From: Desulfonatronospira sp.
GTDB taxonomy: Bacteria; Desulfobacterota; Desulfovibrionia; Desulfovibrionales; Desulfonatronovibrionaceae
NCBI GenBank assembly: GCA_003563255.1
Contig: PWSL01000412.1
Location: 1-5,571 of the forward strand
DNA: 5,571 nucleotides
Reading direction: 5' to 3'
The notes beneath the pieces were generated by a model that was not told where the DNA came from, made no database searches, and saw only the letters and a program-made list of their open reading frames with translations. The first letter of the stretch is position 1. The number at the start of each line of letters is the position of its first letter. Both the position numbers and the translations under genes were made by a program. Positions 1-4,769 of the stretch are shown here, one piece after another.

Positions 1-36
1 CTGTCTGGCCTGTCTGACTTGTCTGAACTGTCTGGC
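1..36. repeat. 9-bp tandem repeat, four copies, at window edge
   Basis: Four consecutive 9-base units are visible: CTGTCTGGC, CTGTCTGAC, TTGTCTGAA and CTGTCTGGC, with consensus YTGTCTGRM. The array starts at the window edge, so its full length is unknown. On the minus strand it reads as CAGACA-rich units. The period is a multiple of three, so it could be translated as an xRQ or SDx tripeptide repeat. It lies downstream of gspJ in sequence that shows no recognisable protein, and similar short GTC/GAC arrays occur between genes in many proteobacteria, so I favour an intergenic array. Confidence 0.7.
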
Positions 37-98
37 TGGGCGGGCCATCCCTGCCCCCGTACCTGGACCAGACTTAACAGCTCCGGCCTCCGGTATCT

Positions 99-162
99 TC
101 CTGCATTATTGCACTTAATCAGTGTAAGAGTCAAAATCCATGCCTCTCCATCCTGCATTATT
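99..162. repeat. 12-bp direct repeat pair, TCCTGCATTATT
   Basis: The identical 12-mer TCCTGCATTATT occurs at 99-110 and 151-162, a spacing of 52 bases. The flanks differ. It is in apparently non-coding DNA. The role is unknown: it may be a pair of binding sites, the remnant of a small duplication, or chance. Confidence 0.45.
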
Positions 163-182
163 CATCGCATCACGGTGCGGAG

Positions 183-206
183 CCCGGGATAACGCTCATT
201 CCTGGG
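183..206 (-). terminator. Weak hairpin just after the gspJ stop
   Basis: CCCGGGA (183-189) can pair with TCCTGGG (200-206), giving seven pairs including one G-T wobble around a 10-base loop. It begins about 10 bases beyond the gspJ stop codon in the direction of transcription. No T-run follows on the minus strand, so it is not a classical intrinsic terminator. It could be an RNA 3'-end stabiliser or fortuitous. Confidence 0.25.
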
Positions 207-215
207 TTGCTTGTC

Positions 216-938
216 CTATTTATGTTGCCCCACAGGCACATGTTTTTCATATTCCAGATCTTCGTGCTTAAAGGCTATTCTTACCCGGCCCGGCAGATCA
301 TCCTGAACCCAGTCTTCATCAGCCAACCTGCCCCTTTCATGCAGTCGCTGATCCGGCAGTTCCAGCTCCAGACCGGCAAAAGGCTGAAATTCCTCAGGGG
401 AGTAGGAAATATTCCAGTCTTCTATCCTGTCCAGCACCTTGACACTTTTTTCAGCAAAGTATGAACCAGGCTGGTAATGCTCTCTTTCAAATTCTGTGCC
501 CCGTCTGAAGCTATCCACGGCTTCAACAAATTCTTTGCCTGGTCTGGGTGACTTAAAGATAAACAGGCACCGGCCATCGCTTTCCTGACAGCTATCCAGG
601 TAAAGGACACTGAAAAAAAGAGCTGATCCTGCTCCGCCAATCGCCCCTGTGCCGTTGCGGGTTACGTAAAATATTGAGTCCGGCCCGCCTGCAAAAAGAA
701 GAGTTGAGCCTTCGCTCCAGTTAATATCATAGCTTACGGCTCTGGAAATGTCATCCTGTATCAGTCTCAAAGCAGCCTCAAGCCTGACGGCCTTTTCAGT
801 TTGCCGGTCATCACTATCCCAGACCCTGACTCCAATGGAAAAGGCCTGATACAAAGTCAACACTACCAGAGAAACAATGGTCATGGCAACCACCAGTTCA
901 AGCAGGGTAAAGCCCGAGCTTTTGTGGTATATTGTCAT
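216..938 (-). CDS. gspJ: Type II secretion minor pseudopilin GspJ
   Basis: This 240-residue protein carries a type IV-type prepilin leader. The leader is short (9 residues, MTIYHKSSG), ends in Gly9 and is followed by Phe10 as mature +1. Thr-Leu-Leu then leads to Glu14 at mature +5, and the hydrophobic helix runs to about residue 34. The leader peptidase GspO would cleave after Gly9 and N-methylate the Phe. In the family, GspJ forms the pseudopilus tip complex with GspI and GspK in the inner membrane and periplasm, priming assembly. The rest looks like a periplasmic beta-rich domain, with Cys117 and Cys124 as a possible disulfide. It is somewhat longer than the usual 190-220 residues. The ATG at 938 has an AGAGG about 11 bases upstream. 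It is the last gsp gene seen, and is separated from gspI by 610 bases where the two usually abut. Identification rests on the leader and on position after gspI; confusion with another minor pseudopilin is possible but unlikely. Confidence 0.88.
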   Translation of the reverse strand: MTIYHKSSGFTLLELVVAMTIVSLVVLTLYQAFSIGVRVWDSDDRQTEKAVRLEAALRLIQDDISRAVSYDINWSEGSTLLFAGGPDSIFYVTRNGTGAIGGAGSALFFSVLYLDSCQESDGRCLFIFKSPRPGKEFVEAVDSFRRGTEFEREHYQPGSYFAEKSVKVLDRIEDWNISYSPEEFQPFAGLELELPDQRLHERGRLADEDWVQDDLPGRVRIAFKHEDLEYEKHVPVGQHK

Positions 939-1032
939 CTGATTTATATCCTCTGTCCCGCACCTGCCTGGGGAGCTTGTTAATTAAACTCACTGAAATT
1001 TTACTAAAGCGGAATTTATTTGTTGACCTCCA

Positions 1033-1103
1033 GGGACTGGCTCTTTTGCCGCCGAGGTTTTGGAGCAATGGCAAATTGACAACCAGCAAAAGTGCCTGTC
1101 CCC
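1033..1103 (+). repeat. Inverted-repeat element A (MITE/REPIN-like)
   Basis: The left end GGGACTGGCTCTTTTGC (1033-1049) and right end GCAAAAGTGCCTGTCCCC (1086-1103) are near-perfect inverted repeats. They differ at two internal positions: ACTGG/ACAGG and GGCTC/GGCAC. The 36-base centre shows only weak further pairing. Its terminal motifs are shared, in opposite orientation, with element B 190 bases away. It encodes nothing. Palindromes with GGGACTGGCTC and GTGCCTGTCCC ends are typical of small non-autonomous elements thought to be moved by Y1 (RAYT-type) transposases; that link is inference here, as no transposase is in the window. No clear target-site duplication was found. Confidence 0.75.
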
Positions 1104-1123
1104 GATTGAGACAGGTTATTACA

Positions 1124-1166
1124 TTTTTTATAAATTGCGCTGTAGTGTTAATAGCTTTATAAAAAA
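1124..1166. repeat. AT-rich perfect inverted repeat (11-bp arms)
   Basis: TTTTTTATAAA (1124-1134) and TTTATAAAAAA (1156-1166) are exact reverse complements around a 21-base loop. An inner GCT/AGC pairing (1139-1141 with 1153-1155) could extend the stem past a bulge. As RNA it would form an A/U-only stem, too weak for a classical terminator, but U-runs occur on both strands. It sits between elements A and B, about 185 bases upstream of gspJ. It could be a bidirectional pause or terminator site, a protein-binding site, or part of an old insertion. Confidence 0.5.
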
Positions 1167-1292
1167 ACATGATTTCAGATAGTTACACTGCAAACACCTA
1201 TGGACATTTTAGATTTTGAAAATGCAGTAAATCCAGAGTGTTGTACGATAACTTTTGACTGTCGTATCTGTTTAGCGTTTTTAAGGAAAGCA

Positions 1293-1373
1293 GGAGACTG
1301 GCACCACCGCACTTATTTTTCTTAAGAATGTTTAACGGAATTTTAAAAATAAGTGCGGGAAGAGCCAGTCCCC
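1293..1373 (-). repeat. Inverted-repeat element B (same family as A)
   Basis: An exact 14-base inverted repeat, CCGCACTTATTTTT (1307-1320) against 1345-1358, is bracketed by a second exact pair, GACTGGC (1296-1302) and GCCAGTC (1364-1370), around a 24-base loop. Read on the minus strand, the element begins GGGGACTGGCTCTT and ends GTGCCAGTCTCC. These ends match element A (GGGACTGGCTCTT and GTGCCTGTCCCC), while the internal stem is unrelated in sequence. That pattern of conserved tips and variable interior argues for a mobile palindrome family rather than a terminator. It could still act as a strong RNA hairpin between gspI and gspJ. Confidence 0.78.
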
Positions 1374-1455
1374 ATGCCACATGCAAAGCGCTGAACAGAT
1401 ACTGACTGTCCAGATTACAAAGGCCCTGTGTATTGGATGAAGACATCTCTCGCCA

Positions 1456-1494
1456 GAGGCGTGACAGGCAGGGTATGAGGAGTAAGTCTGACCG
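1456..1494 (-). repeat. Dispersed repeat copy 1, downstream of gspI
   Basis: The segment starting GAGGCGTGACAGGC and ending GAGTAAGTCTGACCG resembles the segment at 3187-3223 with a few substitutions and small indels. Both copies have the same orientation and lie 40-55 bases past the stop of a gsp gene (gspI here, gspF there). This copy can also pair around itself: GCGTGACAG (1459-1467) nearly complements 1502-1510, and AAGTC complements GACTT inside that. It may be an RNA 3'-end or processing element, or a mobile palindrome fragment. Confidence 0.45.
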
Positions 1495-1548
1495 CTGACT
1501 TCTGTCATGCGTCTTGGCCTGATGAAAAGGAAATTTTGCAGTCGCACC

Positions 1549-2001
1549 CTACTGTGTATATTGGAAGTGACGTCTCTTGAAATCCTGGTCGAAAAAACCC
1601 GTTTCATGCTGTACATAACGAAGCAAAGTCCACTTTCTGCCCTGATGGTACTGGTACTCAAATACATACCTGTACAGATCGCTGCCTACCTGCAGCTGGT
1701 CATCAGAATGCGCCCTGGTCTGTTCAGTATCCACCTGTTCTATGTGCAGTCTCCAGTCTCCATGGTTATCCTCACCTTCCCATTCAAAATTGCTGTCTCG
1801 GACATCTGCTGCCAGAATTGCATTGAATTTCTGATTTACATGGACTGTTTCCACCGTCCTTTGCATAGAAGCAAACTCAAGCTTCAGGCCCGCGGACAGC
1901 ACCTGGAAAAAAACCGCCACTGTCATTCCGGTTATGACCAAGGCAACCAGGACTTCCAGTAAAGTGAACCCCTCTTTATTATTCAAGGCTTGTCTGTGCA
2001 A
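1549..2001 (-). CDS. gspI: Type II secretion minor pseudopilin GspI
   Basis: This 150-residue pseudopilin has a leader ending KEG before Phe12 (mature +1). The helix is the family-typical FTLLEVLVALVI, with Glu16 at mature +5, followed by a hydrophobic stretch to about residue 37. In the family, GspI nucleates the pseudopilus tip by pairing with GspJ and then GspK. The remaining ~115 residues form the periplasmic domain, slightly longer than the usual ~120-130 total. The start is uncertain. A TGA lies directly upstream in frame, so translation must begin at the TTG at 2001 or a second TTG at 1986, and neither has a good Shine-Dalgarno sequence. Expression may rely on readthrough or coupling from gspH, which ends 69 bases upstream. 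Leader plus position between gspH and gspJ makes the call firm at family level. Confidence 0.88.
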   Translation of the reverse strand: MHRQALNNKEGFTLLEVLVALVITGMTVAVFFQVLSAGLKLEFASMQRTVETVHVNQKFNAILAADVRDSNFEWEGEDNHGDWRLHIEQVDTEQTRAHSDDQLQVGSDLYRYVFEYQYHQGRKWTLLRYVQHETGFFDQDFKRRHFQYTQ

Positions 2002-2070
2002 TCAGGTATCCAGATGTTTTCTTTTGGTCTGGTGTATAGTAAAGGCCTCAAAGAACGGCAGACCGGCCGG

Positions 2071-2565
2071 CTACCCTTCGTCCAGACTGAAGCTGATCCT
2101 GCCCAGGAATGGATCCACCACAGGAAACAGCCTGAACTCGCCTGAAGTGACCACAAAATCATCCACCACCATAGATCCGTCAGCAAAGAATATTGCAAAT
2201 GCGCTTTCACCATCTCGAGCATCTTCAAAAACAAGCTGCACACCTTGAGGTGCTTTAATTGTTTTCCCTCGAAGAGTCTCCTGAACTGATGCAGCCTCTG
2301 GGTTGTACTCACACAAATTATCACGCCCTTCCAGAATTGCATGGCTTCTGGCAGTACGCATAAACTGAGACAGTTCTGAGGCAAAGGCCCTGGCTTCAAT
2401 GGCTTCTTTCTGGCGGAAATTCATCCCGAAAAAAAGCCCGCCGGCAACGCTGATTATCAGCAGCACAACTAGAAGCTCCAGTAGTGAAAAGCCCCTGGAA
2501 CTACTGCGTCCGGGTATTGAAAACATGGGACGATCCAGTGCAGTTGCCTGACTCAGTTTTCCCAA
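2071..2565 (-). CDS. gspH: Type II secretion minor pseudopilin GspH
   Basis: This 164-residue protein has a prepilin leader ending SSSRG, with Phe26 as mature +1 and Glu30 at +5. The helix runs to about residue 47 and is followed by a GspH/FimT-like globular domain. Features include an FFADGS segment (126-131) and a DPFLGRIS segment near the C-terminus, as in GspH proteins. GspH is a minor pseudopilin placed between the GspG shaft and the I-J-K tip. The start given is TTG at 2565, overlapping the end of gspG by 13 bases, with AGAGG 7 bases upstream; this would couple its translation to gspG. The alternative is ATG at 2526, giving a more usual 12-residue leader (MFSIPGRSSSRG) but with no visible ribosome site. 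Both keep the mature protein identical. Confidence 0.87.
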   Translation of the reverse strand: MGKLSQATALDRPMFSIPGRSSSRGFSLLELLVVLLIISVAGGLFFGMNFRQKEAIEARAFASELSQFMRTARSHAILEGRDNLCEYNPEAASVQETLRGKTIKAPQGVQLVFEDARDGESAFAIFFADGSMVVDDFVVTSGEFRLFPVVDPFLGRISFSLDEG

Positions 2566-2993
2566 CTCCTGACCTCTGCGCTGTCGCCTTCCCCTCCAGG
2601 TTCGCCGTCAGCCCCGTAAGACCACAGATCGTATTCACCATGGTCACCAGGGGATTTGTACTGGTATTCATTTCCCCAGGGATCTTTGGGAATATTCCGG
2701 TTTAAATAGGGGCCATTCCAGTTTCTCACGCCCGAGGGCTCTCTTCTCAGGGCGTCCAGTCCCTGTTCTGTGGTGGGATAGCGACCAACGTCCAGACGAT
2801 AGGAGTCCAGGGCGGTTCCCAGAAGCTCTATCTGGGATTTGGCCGTACTGACCCGGGCGTCGTCCACATGTCCGAAAAGCCTCGGTCCCACCAGTGAAGC
2901 CAGAAGCCCCAGAATGATCATAACGATCAAAAGCTCGATAAGGGAAAAGCCCCGCTGGTGTTTTCTCATGGGATAGTTTGCACTGTTTTTCAT
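2553..2993 (-). CDS. gspG: Type II secretion major pseudopilin GspG
   Basis: This 146-residue protein is the major subunit of the T2SS pseudopilus, the periplasmic piston-like fibre. The leader is 15 residues ending QRG. Phe16 is mature +1, Glu20 is +5, and the helix FSLIELLIVMIILGLLASL is typical. The GspG signatures follow in order: YPTTEQGL (72-79), GPYL (94-97), KDPWGNEYQY (103-112), PGDHG (115-119) and YDLWSYGADG (121-130). The last region holds the calcium-binding loop known in the family. The length matches the usual 140-150 residues. I chose the ATG at 2993 because GGAGG (3009-3005) lies 11 bases upstream and because it gives a normal leader. An in-frame extension to a TTG at 3065 would add 24 atypical residues. 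It overlaps gspH and follows gspF after a 270-base gap, so it may also have its own promoter, fitting the high demand for this subunit. Confidence 0.96.
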   Translation of the reverse strand: MKNSANYPMRKHQRGFSLIELLIVMIILGLLASLVGPRLFGHVDDARVSTAKSQIELLGTALDSYRLDVGRYPTTEQGLDALRREPSGVRNWNGPYLNRNIPKDPWGNEYQYKSPGDHGEYDLWSYGADGEPGGEGDSAEVRSWEN

Positions 2994-3004
2994 TTTTTTA
3001 TTTA

Positions 3005-3009
3005 CCTCC
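3005..3009 (-). promoter_or_regulatory. Shine-Dalgarno fixing the gspG start
   Basis: GGAGG on the minus strand lies 11 bases before the ATG at 2993. It overlaps the next in-frame ATG upstream (3011), which rules that start out. It is the clearest ribosome site among the pseudopilin genes, consistent with GspG being the most abundant pseudopilin. Confidence 0.7.
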
Positions 3010-3038
3010 ATATCAATGTCTGGTGTAGTATCAACTGT

Positions 3039-3065
3039 ATTATCCAAATTCTGTCTGGCGATCAA
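3039..3065 (-). promoter_or_regulatory. Candidate sigma-70-like promoter for gspGHIJ
   Basis: On the minus strand, TTGATC (3065-3060) and GATAAT (3044-3039) are separated by 15 bases. The -10 matches the consensus at five of six positions and the -35 at four, but the spacing is short. A start near 3032 would leave a leader of about 40 bases before gspG. This is judged by eye only. Confidence 0.28.
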
Positions 3066-3186
3066 ATACCAGCCATGCGGTCAACCCTTGCAGGAAAGTT
3101 GATCACGGCTTCCTGCCCAGCCTCCGGACCGTTAGACCCGTGCCTGCGGGCCGGGAATGAAGGAAATATCCTGACACCGTCCACGC

Positions 3187-3223
3187 GAGGCGTCTGACAG
3201 GCGGTTACAGAAGTAAGTTACCG
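3187..3223 (-). repeat. Dispersed repeat copy 2, downstream of gspF
   Basis: The segment from GAGGCGTCTGACAGGC to GTAAGTTACCG aligns with the copy at 1456-1494 after small gaps. The near-identical blocks are GAGGCG, TGACAGGC, AGTAAGT and ACCG. It lies about 40 bases beyond the gspF stop. CGGTTAC (3202-3208) can pair imperfectly with GTTACCG (3217-3223) around an 8-base loop. A TTGACG...TAACTT pair (3242-3215, 16-base spacing) on the minus strand overlaps it and could be a weak promoter for gspG. Confidence 0.45.
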
Positions 3224-3263
3224 ATAAAGTCTTGAGCGTCAAAGGCTTCCGAGCGTGCCTGGT

Positions 3264-4541
3264 TCATATGCCCAGTTCGTTAAGTGTAAACACCGCCAGC
3301 AGCATGGAAACCACCATGGCTCCAATTACAAGCCCCATAACAAGTATTATCAGTGGTTCAAACAAAGAGGTAAAGGACTTTATTGCAGCCTTGAGATCCT
3401 TGTCATACATATCTCCTACTTTTTCAAGCATGGCCGGCATATTTCCCGACTCTTCCCCCACTCCCAGCATGTTTACAGCCAGGGAGGGAAAGACCTTGTG
3501 ATTCTCAAGGGACACTGAAAGCATACGCCCCTGTTTCAAGTCCTCATAAACCAGTGTCAGGGAAGATTTTAGGGTATTGTTGGATATGACGCCTTTGACA
3601 ATATTCATGGCAGCCAGAATGGACACTCCGCTATTGAGCAGTGTGCCCAGTGTTTTGGAAAAACGGGCTATTTCGATTTTCAGGATAATGGGACCGATCA
3701 TGGGCATTCCCAGCTTGAATCTGTCCCACCATTCTCTGCCCCCAGGGGTCGATATGACATATTTGAACAGAATCAGCGAGCCGGCCACAATTAAAAACAA
3801 CAGCCACCAGTGGTTTTGAAGAAAATCACCAGCAACCAGCATGATGCTGGTGGCGGTTGGCAGGTCCACCCCCATATCTTCAAATATGTCTGCAAACCTT
3901 GGTATTACCACAGTAAGCATTACCAGGATGGATGCAATGGCTGTCAGCCCCAGAATTGCAGGGTAAATCATGGAGGAAACAAGATAGTCCTTGAGTTCCT
4001 GGATTTCGCTCAAAAACTCTGCCACCCGGTCCAGGACCACGTCCAGGACACCCCCTGTTTCCCCGGCCCTGACCATGTTTATAAAAACCACTGGAAAAAC
4101 ATCCGGATGTTTGGCCAGGGCCTGATGTAATGTACTGCCCTCTCTTATGTGGTTGTGTACATCACTTATTACAGTTGCAAAAGCTTTATTTTCAGTAAGA
4201 TCATGAAGAATGGACAGGCATTTATTCAGGGTTATCCCTGCCTTGAGCATTGTGGCTAAATGCTCTGAAAACATAATAAGATCCTTGGTCCTGACCCTGC
4301 GCCGGATGCTCAATTTTAAGGCTGCAAGCCTGGAAAAAGGATTCTTGACGGCGGTGTCTGTATCGTACAGGTTTTCAGCAGCATCAGACCTCCAGGCATC
4401 CGCCTGTCCCAGGGTGGATACAGACAAGGGTATAAGTCCCTGCGCCTGCAACCGGGCCACGGCTTTTTTATGACTCTCTGCAATCACTTTTCCGTGACGG
4501 ACTTTGCCTTCATGCGTGGCCGCCTTATACTGAAATTCCAT
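3264..4541 (-). CDS. gspF: Type II secretion inner-membrane platform protein GspF
   Basis: This 425-residue polytopic protein is the platform around which the GspE ATPase drives pseudopilus assembly at the inner membrane. The N-terminal cytoplasmic part starts MEFQYKAAT, as in the family. Two T2SSF repeats follow. The first (about 88-214) contains RAGETGG (158-164) and ends in a membrane helix (about 194-214). The second (about 292-416) contains GVGEESGNM (360-368) and FEPLIIL (394-400) before the last helix. A middle helix covers about 245-263. It is about 20 residues longer than typical GspF, the excess being a polar linker at about 46-82. The ATG at 4541 is preceded by AGGA four bases away. 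The paralogue PilC of type IV pili shares the fold, but the following gspGHIJ genes settle it as GspF. GspE, which usually precedes it, is absent here. Confidence 0.95.
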   Translation of the reverse strand: MEFQYKAATHEGKVRHGKVIAESHKKAVARLQAQGLIPLSVSTLGQADAWRSDAAENLYDTDTAVKNPFSRLAALKLSIRRRVRTKDLIMFSEHLATMLKAGITLNKCLSILHDLTENKAFATVISDVHNHIREGSTLHQALAKHPDVFPVVFINMVRAGETGGVLDVVLDRVAEFLSEIQELKDYLVSSMIYPAILGLTAIASILVMLTVVIPRFADIFEDMGVDLPTATSIMLVAGDFLQNHWWLLFLIVAGSLILFKYVISTPGGREWWDRFKLGMPMIGPIILKIEIARFSKTLGTLLNSGVSILAAMNIVKGVISNNTLKSSLTLVYEDLKQGRMLSVSLENHKVFPSLAVNMLGVGEESGNMPAMLEKVGDMYDKDLKAAIKSFTSLFEPLIILVMGLVIGAMVVSMLLAVFTLNELGI

Positions 4542-4591
4542 ATTATCCTGAGGGGTTAAAGCTAAAGTAAAACTGTTTAATTGTAATCATG

Positions 4592-4749
4592 CAGGGGGTC
4601 CCCGGTGGTGACTAATGGCACAAGGCCAGGGGACTGTCCCCCGCTAAGTCATGATTATGCAGCTTCACAAAATTTCGCGTCTATACTTTTTGTACTTGTG
4701 CATGAAAAGTGTCGCGGGGACTGTCCCCCTGGCCGGTACCTGCCCCCTG
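4592..4749. repeat. Double-palindrome element C (REPIN-like)
   Basis: Two copies of the odd palindrome GGGGACTGTCCCC (4629-4641 and 4716-4728) face each other in larger inverted context. The left is preceded by GGCCA (4624) and followed by CCGC; the right is preceded by GC and followed by CTGGCC (to 4734). Outside them CAGGGGG (4592-4598) mirrors CCCCCTG (4743-4749). Inside, CGCG and ACTTTT (4676-4690) mirror AAAAGT and CGCG (4705-4716). The whole could fold as one long hairpin. It fills most of the gap between the DUF2304 gene and gspF. Paired palindromes of this sort are typical of REPIN-type elements. The ends differ from those of elements A and B, apart from the shared GGGGACTG. Confidence 0.7.
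4680..4708 (-). promoter_or_regulatory. Candidate promoter inside element C, reading to gspF
   Basis: On the minus strand, TTTTCA (4708-4703) and TATAGA (4685-4680) are spaced by exactly 17 bases, each matching the sigma-70 consensus at four of six positions. A start near 4673 would give a leader of about 130 bases before gspF, containing the left palindrome of element C. It is a by-eye prediction in a region with no better candidate. Confidence 0.3.
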
Positions 4750-4754
4750 AATAG

Positions 4755-4769
4755 TTAGGCTAAGCCTAA
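4755..4769 (-). terminator. Palindrome across the DUF2304 stop codon
   Basis: TTAGGC (4755-4760) and GCCTAA (4764-4769) are exact inverted repeats around TAA. The right arm contains the TAG stop of the DUF2304 gene. A 3-base loop is tight and no T-run follows on the minus strand. With the adjacent long hairpin of element C it may separate this unit from gspF, or it may be a protein-binding site. Confidence 0.3.

Larger units (their letters stand above)
1..215. other. Non-coding region downstream of gspJ
   Basis: This stretch follows the gspJ stop, where gspK would be expected in a canonical operon. I found no GspK-like prepilin leader. The minus-strand frames give either very short ORFs or an unrecognisable frame running off the edge from an ATG at 158. 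The stretch holds the 9-bp tandem array (1-36), two copies of a 12-base direct repeat (99-110 and 151-162), and a weak hairpin just past gspJ. Confidence 0.5.
939..1548. other. Long repeat-rich gap between gspI and gspJ
   Basis: No convincing gene lies in these 610 bases. Short frames on both strands have atypical composition and run through the inverted repeats. The gap holds inverted-repeat element A (1033-1103), an AT-rich perfect palindrome (1124-1166), inverted-repeat element B (1293-1373), and a copy of a repeat also found after gspF (1456-1494). No tRNA or recognisable structured RNA was seen. Because gspI and gspJ usually overlap or nearly touch, the gap looks like accumulated insertions. 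Confidence 0.6.

Noticed and set aside
1..36. CRISPR array
   Set aside because: The units are 9 bases with no spacers, and there are no cas genes.
1..158. Minus-strand open frames running off the window edge (ATG at 158, and ATG at 48 giving MARPARQFRQVRQARQ) as a possible gspK start
   Set aside because: Neither shows a prepilin leader or hydrophobic helix within the window; the second is made almost only of the tandem repeat, and the first has no family resemblance.
898..1170. Minus-strand 90-codon frame upstream of gspJ
   Set aside because: It runs through inverted-repeat element A and overlaps the gspJ start in another frame, and the protein looks random.
1293..1373. Element B as an ordinary intrinsic terminator for gspI
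   Set aside because: It starts about 175 bases after the gspI stop, has a 24-base loop, no T-run follows the outer stem, and its tips match element A; a mobile repeat explains it better.
1198..1446. Minus-strand 82-codon frame between gspI and gspJ
   Set aside because: It spans both arms of element B, so its sequence is dictated by the palindrome; no ribosome site or family resemblance.
939..1548. tRNA or structured RNA gene in the large gap
   Set aside because: No cloverleaf, TTCGA-type T-loop, or known riboswitch core could be traced on either strand.
1507..1962. Plus-strand 151-codon open frame
   Set aside because: It lies antisense to gspI, whose prepilin leader and position are convincing, and its translation has no recognisable features.
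3810..4130. Plus-strand frame rich in Cys and His
   Set aside because: It is antisense to the membrane part of gspF; the composition is a by-product of the opposite strand.
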